From: an uncultured bacterium
GTDB taxonomy: Bacteria; Actinomycetota; Aquicultoria; SKW223
DNA: 5,483 nt
Direction: 5' to 3'
NCBI GenBank assembly: GCA_938042205.1
Contig: CALIRS010000093.1
Coordinates: 1 to 5,483 of the forward strand
Translations under genes and position numbers: made by a program
Notes under the pieces: model-generated
What the model saw: only the letters and a program-made list of their open reading frames with translations
Database searches by the model: none
What the model was told of the DNA's origin: nothing
Shown: piece by piece, positions 5,314 through 5,483 of the stretch
Position numbering within the stretch: position 1 is the stretch's first letter
How the letters are laid out: each line of letters starts with the position of its first letter

Positions 5314-5483
5314 TCAAATCTTCTTCTTCAATACCTCAATTGCCTTCTTTAGCTGGATGTCTTTTTCGCTACCAGGTTCAATCGTCTCGTCCATTGAAAG
5401 CTTTATATCCGGCGCAATCCCCTTGTTGTGAATACTTTTTCCACTCGGAGTATAGTACCTGGCAATCGTTAAAAGTATTCCAT
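5314..5483 (-). CDS. C-terminal processing peptidase, S41 family (C-terminal 56 residues only)
   Basis: Only the end of the gene is in the window; it continues past the right edge, with TGA at 5316-5314. The visible residues include LLTIARYYTPSGKSI followed by HNKGIAPDIKL, the very typical end of the CtpA/Prc protease core (family pattern LT-ARYYTPSG-SIQ-KGI-PDI). The last 25 or so residues hold a likely helix (EKDIQLKKAIEVLKKKI). These enzymes are exported or periplasmic serine-lysine proteases with a PDZ domain that trim or degrade proteins from the C-terminus. The signal peptide, PDZ and catalytic Ser/Lys lie outside the window, so activity cannot be judged. The ending shortly after the core suggests the shorter CtpA type rather than the long Prc type. 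Confidence 0.88.
   Translation of the reverse strand, partial: GILLTIARYYTPSGKSIHNKGIAPDIKLSMDETIEPGSEKDIQLKKAIEVLKKKI

Overview
This is a bacterial chromosomal window of moderate-to-low G+C (about 40% by eye) built mostly from housekeeping genes. The lineage cannot be named from the sequence. The one-piece tmRNA with an encoded CCA, the rnr-smpB-ssrA order, a RNase R of only 698 residues without a long basic tail, and three TTG starts out of four visible starts would fit a Firmicutes-like or an uncultivated bacterial lineage, but this is a weak inference.

Left part (1-3287, all on the minus strand, so read right to left): rnr (RNase R, 3287-1191), then after 29 bases smpB (1161-685), then after 166 bases ssrA (tmRNA, 518-162). 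This is a compact trans-translation module. tmRNA and SmpB rescue ribosomes stalled on broken mRNA and tag the unfinished protein, and RNase R degrades the faulty mRNA. The tmRNA carries the alanine-type G3-U70 acceptor pair, a readable PK1 pseudoknot and a tag coding for ANENLALAA. A good extended -10 box lies before ssrA, so it is probably transcribed both from its own promoter and by read-through. Just beyond the tmRNA 3' end, at 120-50, is a stretch that aligns along its whole length with a tRNA on the same strand but has broken acceptor, D and T stems. I call it a tRNA pseudogene.

Middle part (3288-3783): a short divergent promoter region separates rnr from a plus-strand gene for a 136-residue protein of unknown function. 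The two leaders mirror each other: GAGGTGC, then a short spacer, then TTG on both strands.

Right part (3784-5483): a membrane-bound GGDEF diguanylate cyclase (minus strand, 5133-3811) with two membrane segments, an extracytoplasmic helical sensor region, a HAMP domain, and intact active and inhibitory sites. It converges on the unknown gene with 27 bases between the stops. Its upstream region holds a perfect 14-base palindrome, a likely operator. Beyond this, a very strong hairpin terminator closes the end of a C-terminal processing peptidase gene (S41 family, minus strand) that runs off the right edge. No mobile element, CRISPR array or clearly new multi-gene system is visible. The points most worth following are the tRNA relic beside ssrA, the unknown 136-residue protein and the palindrome before the cyclase.
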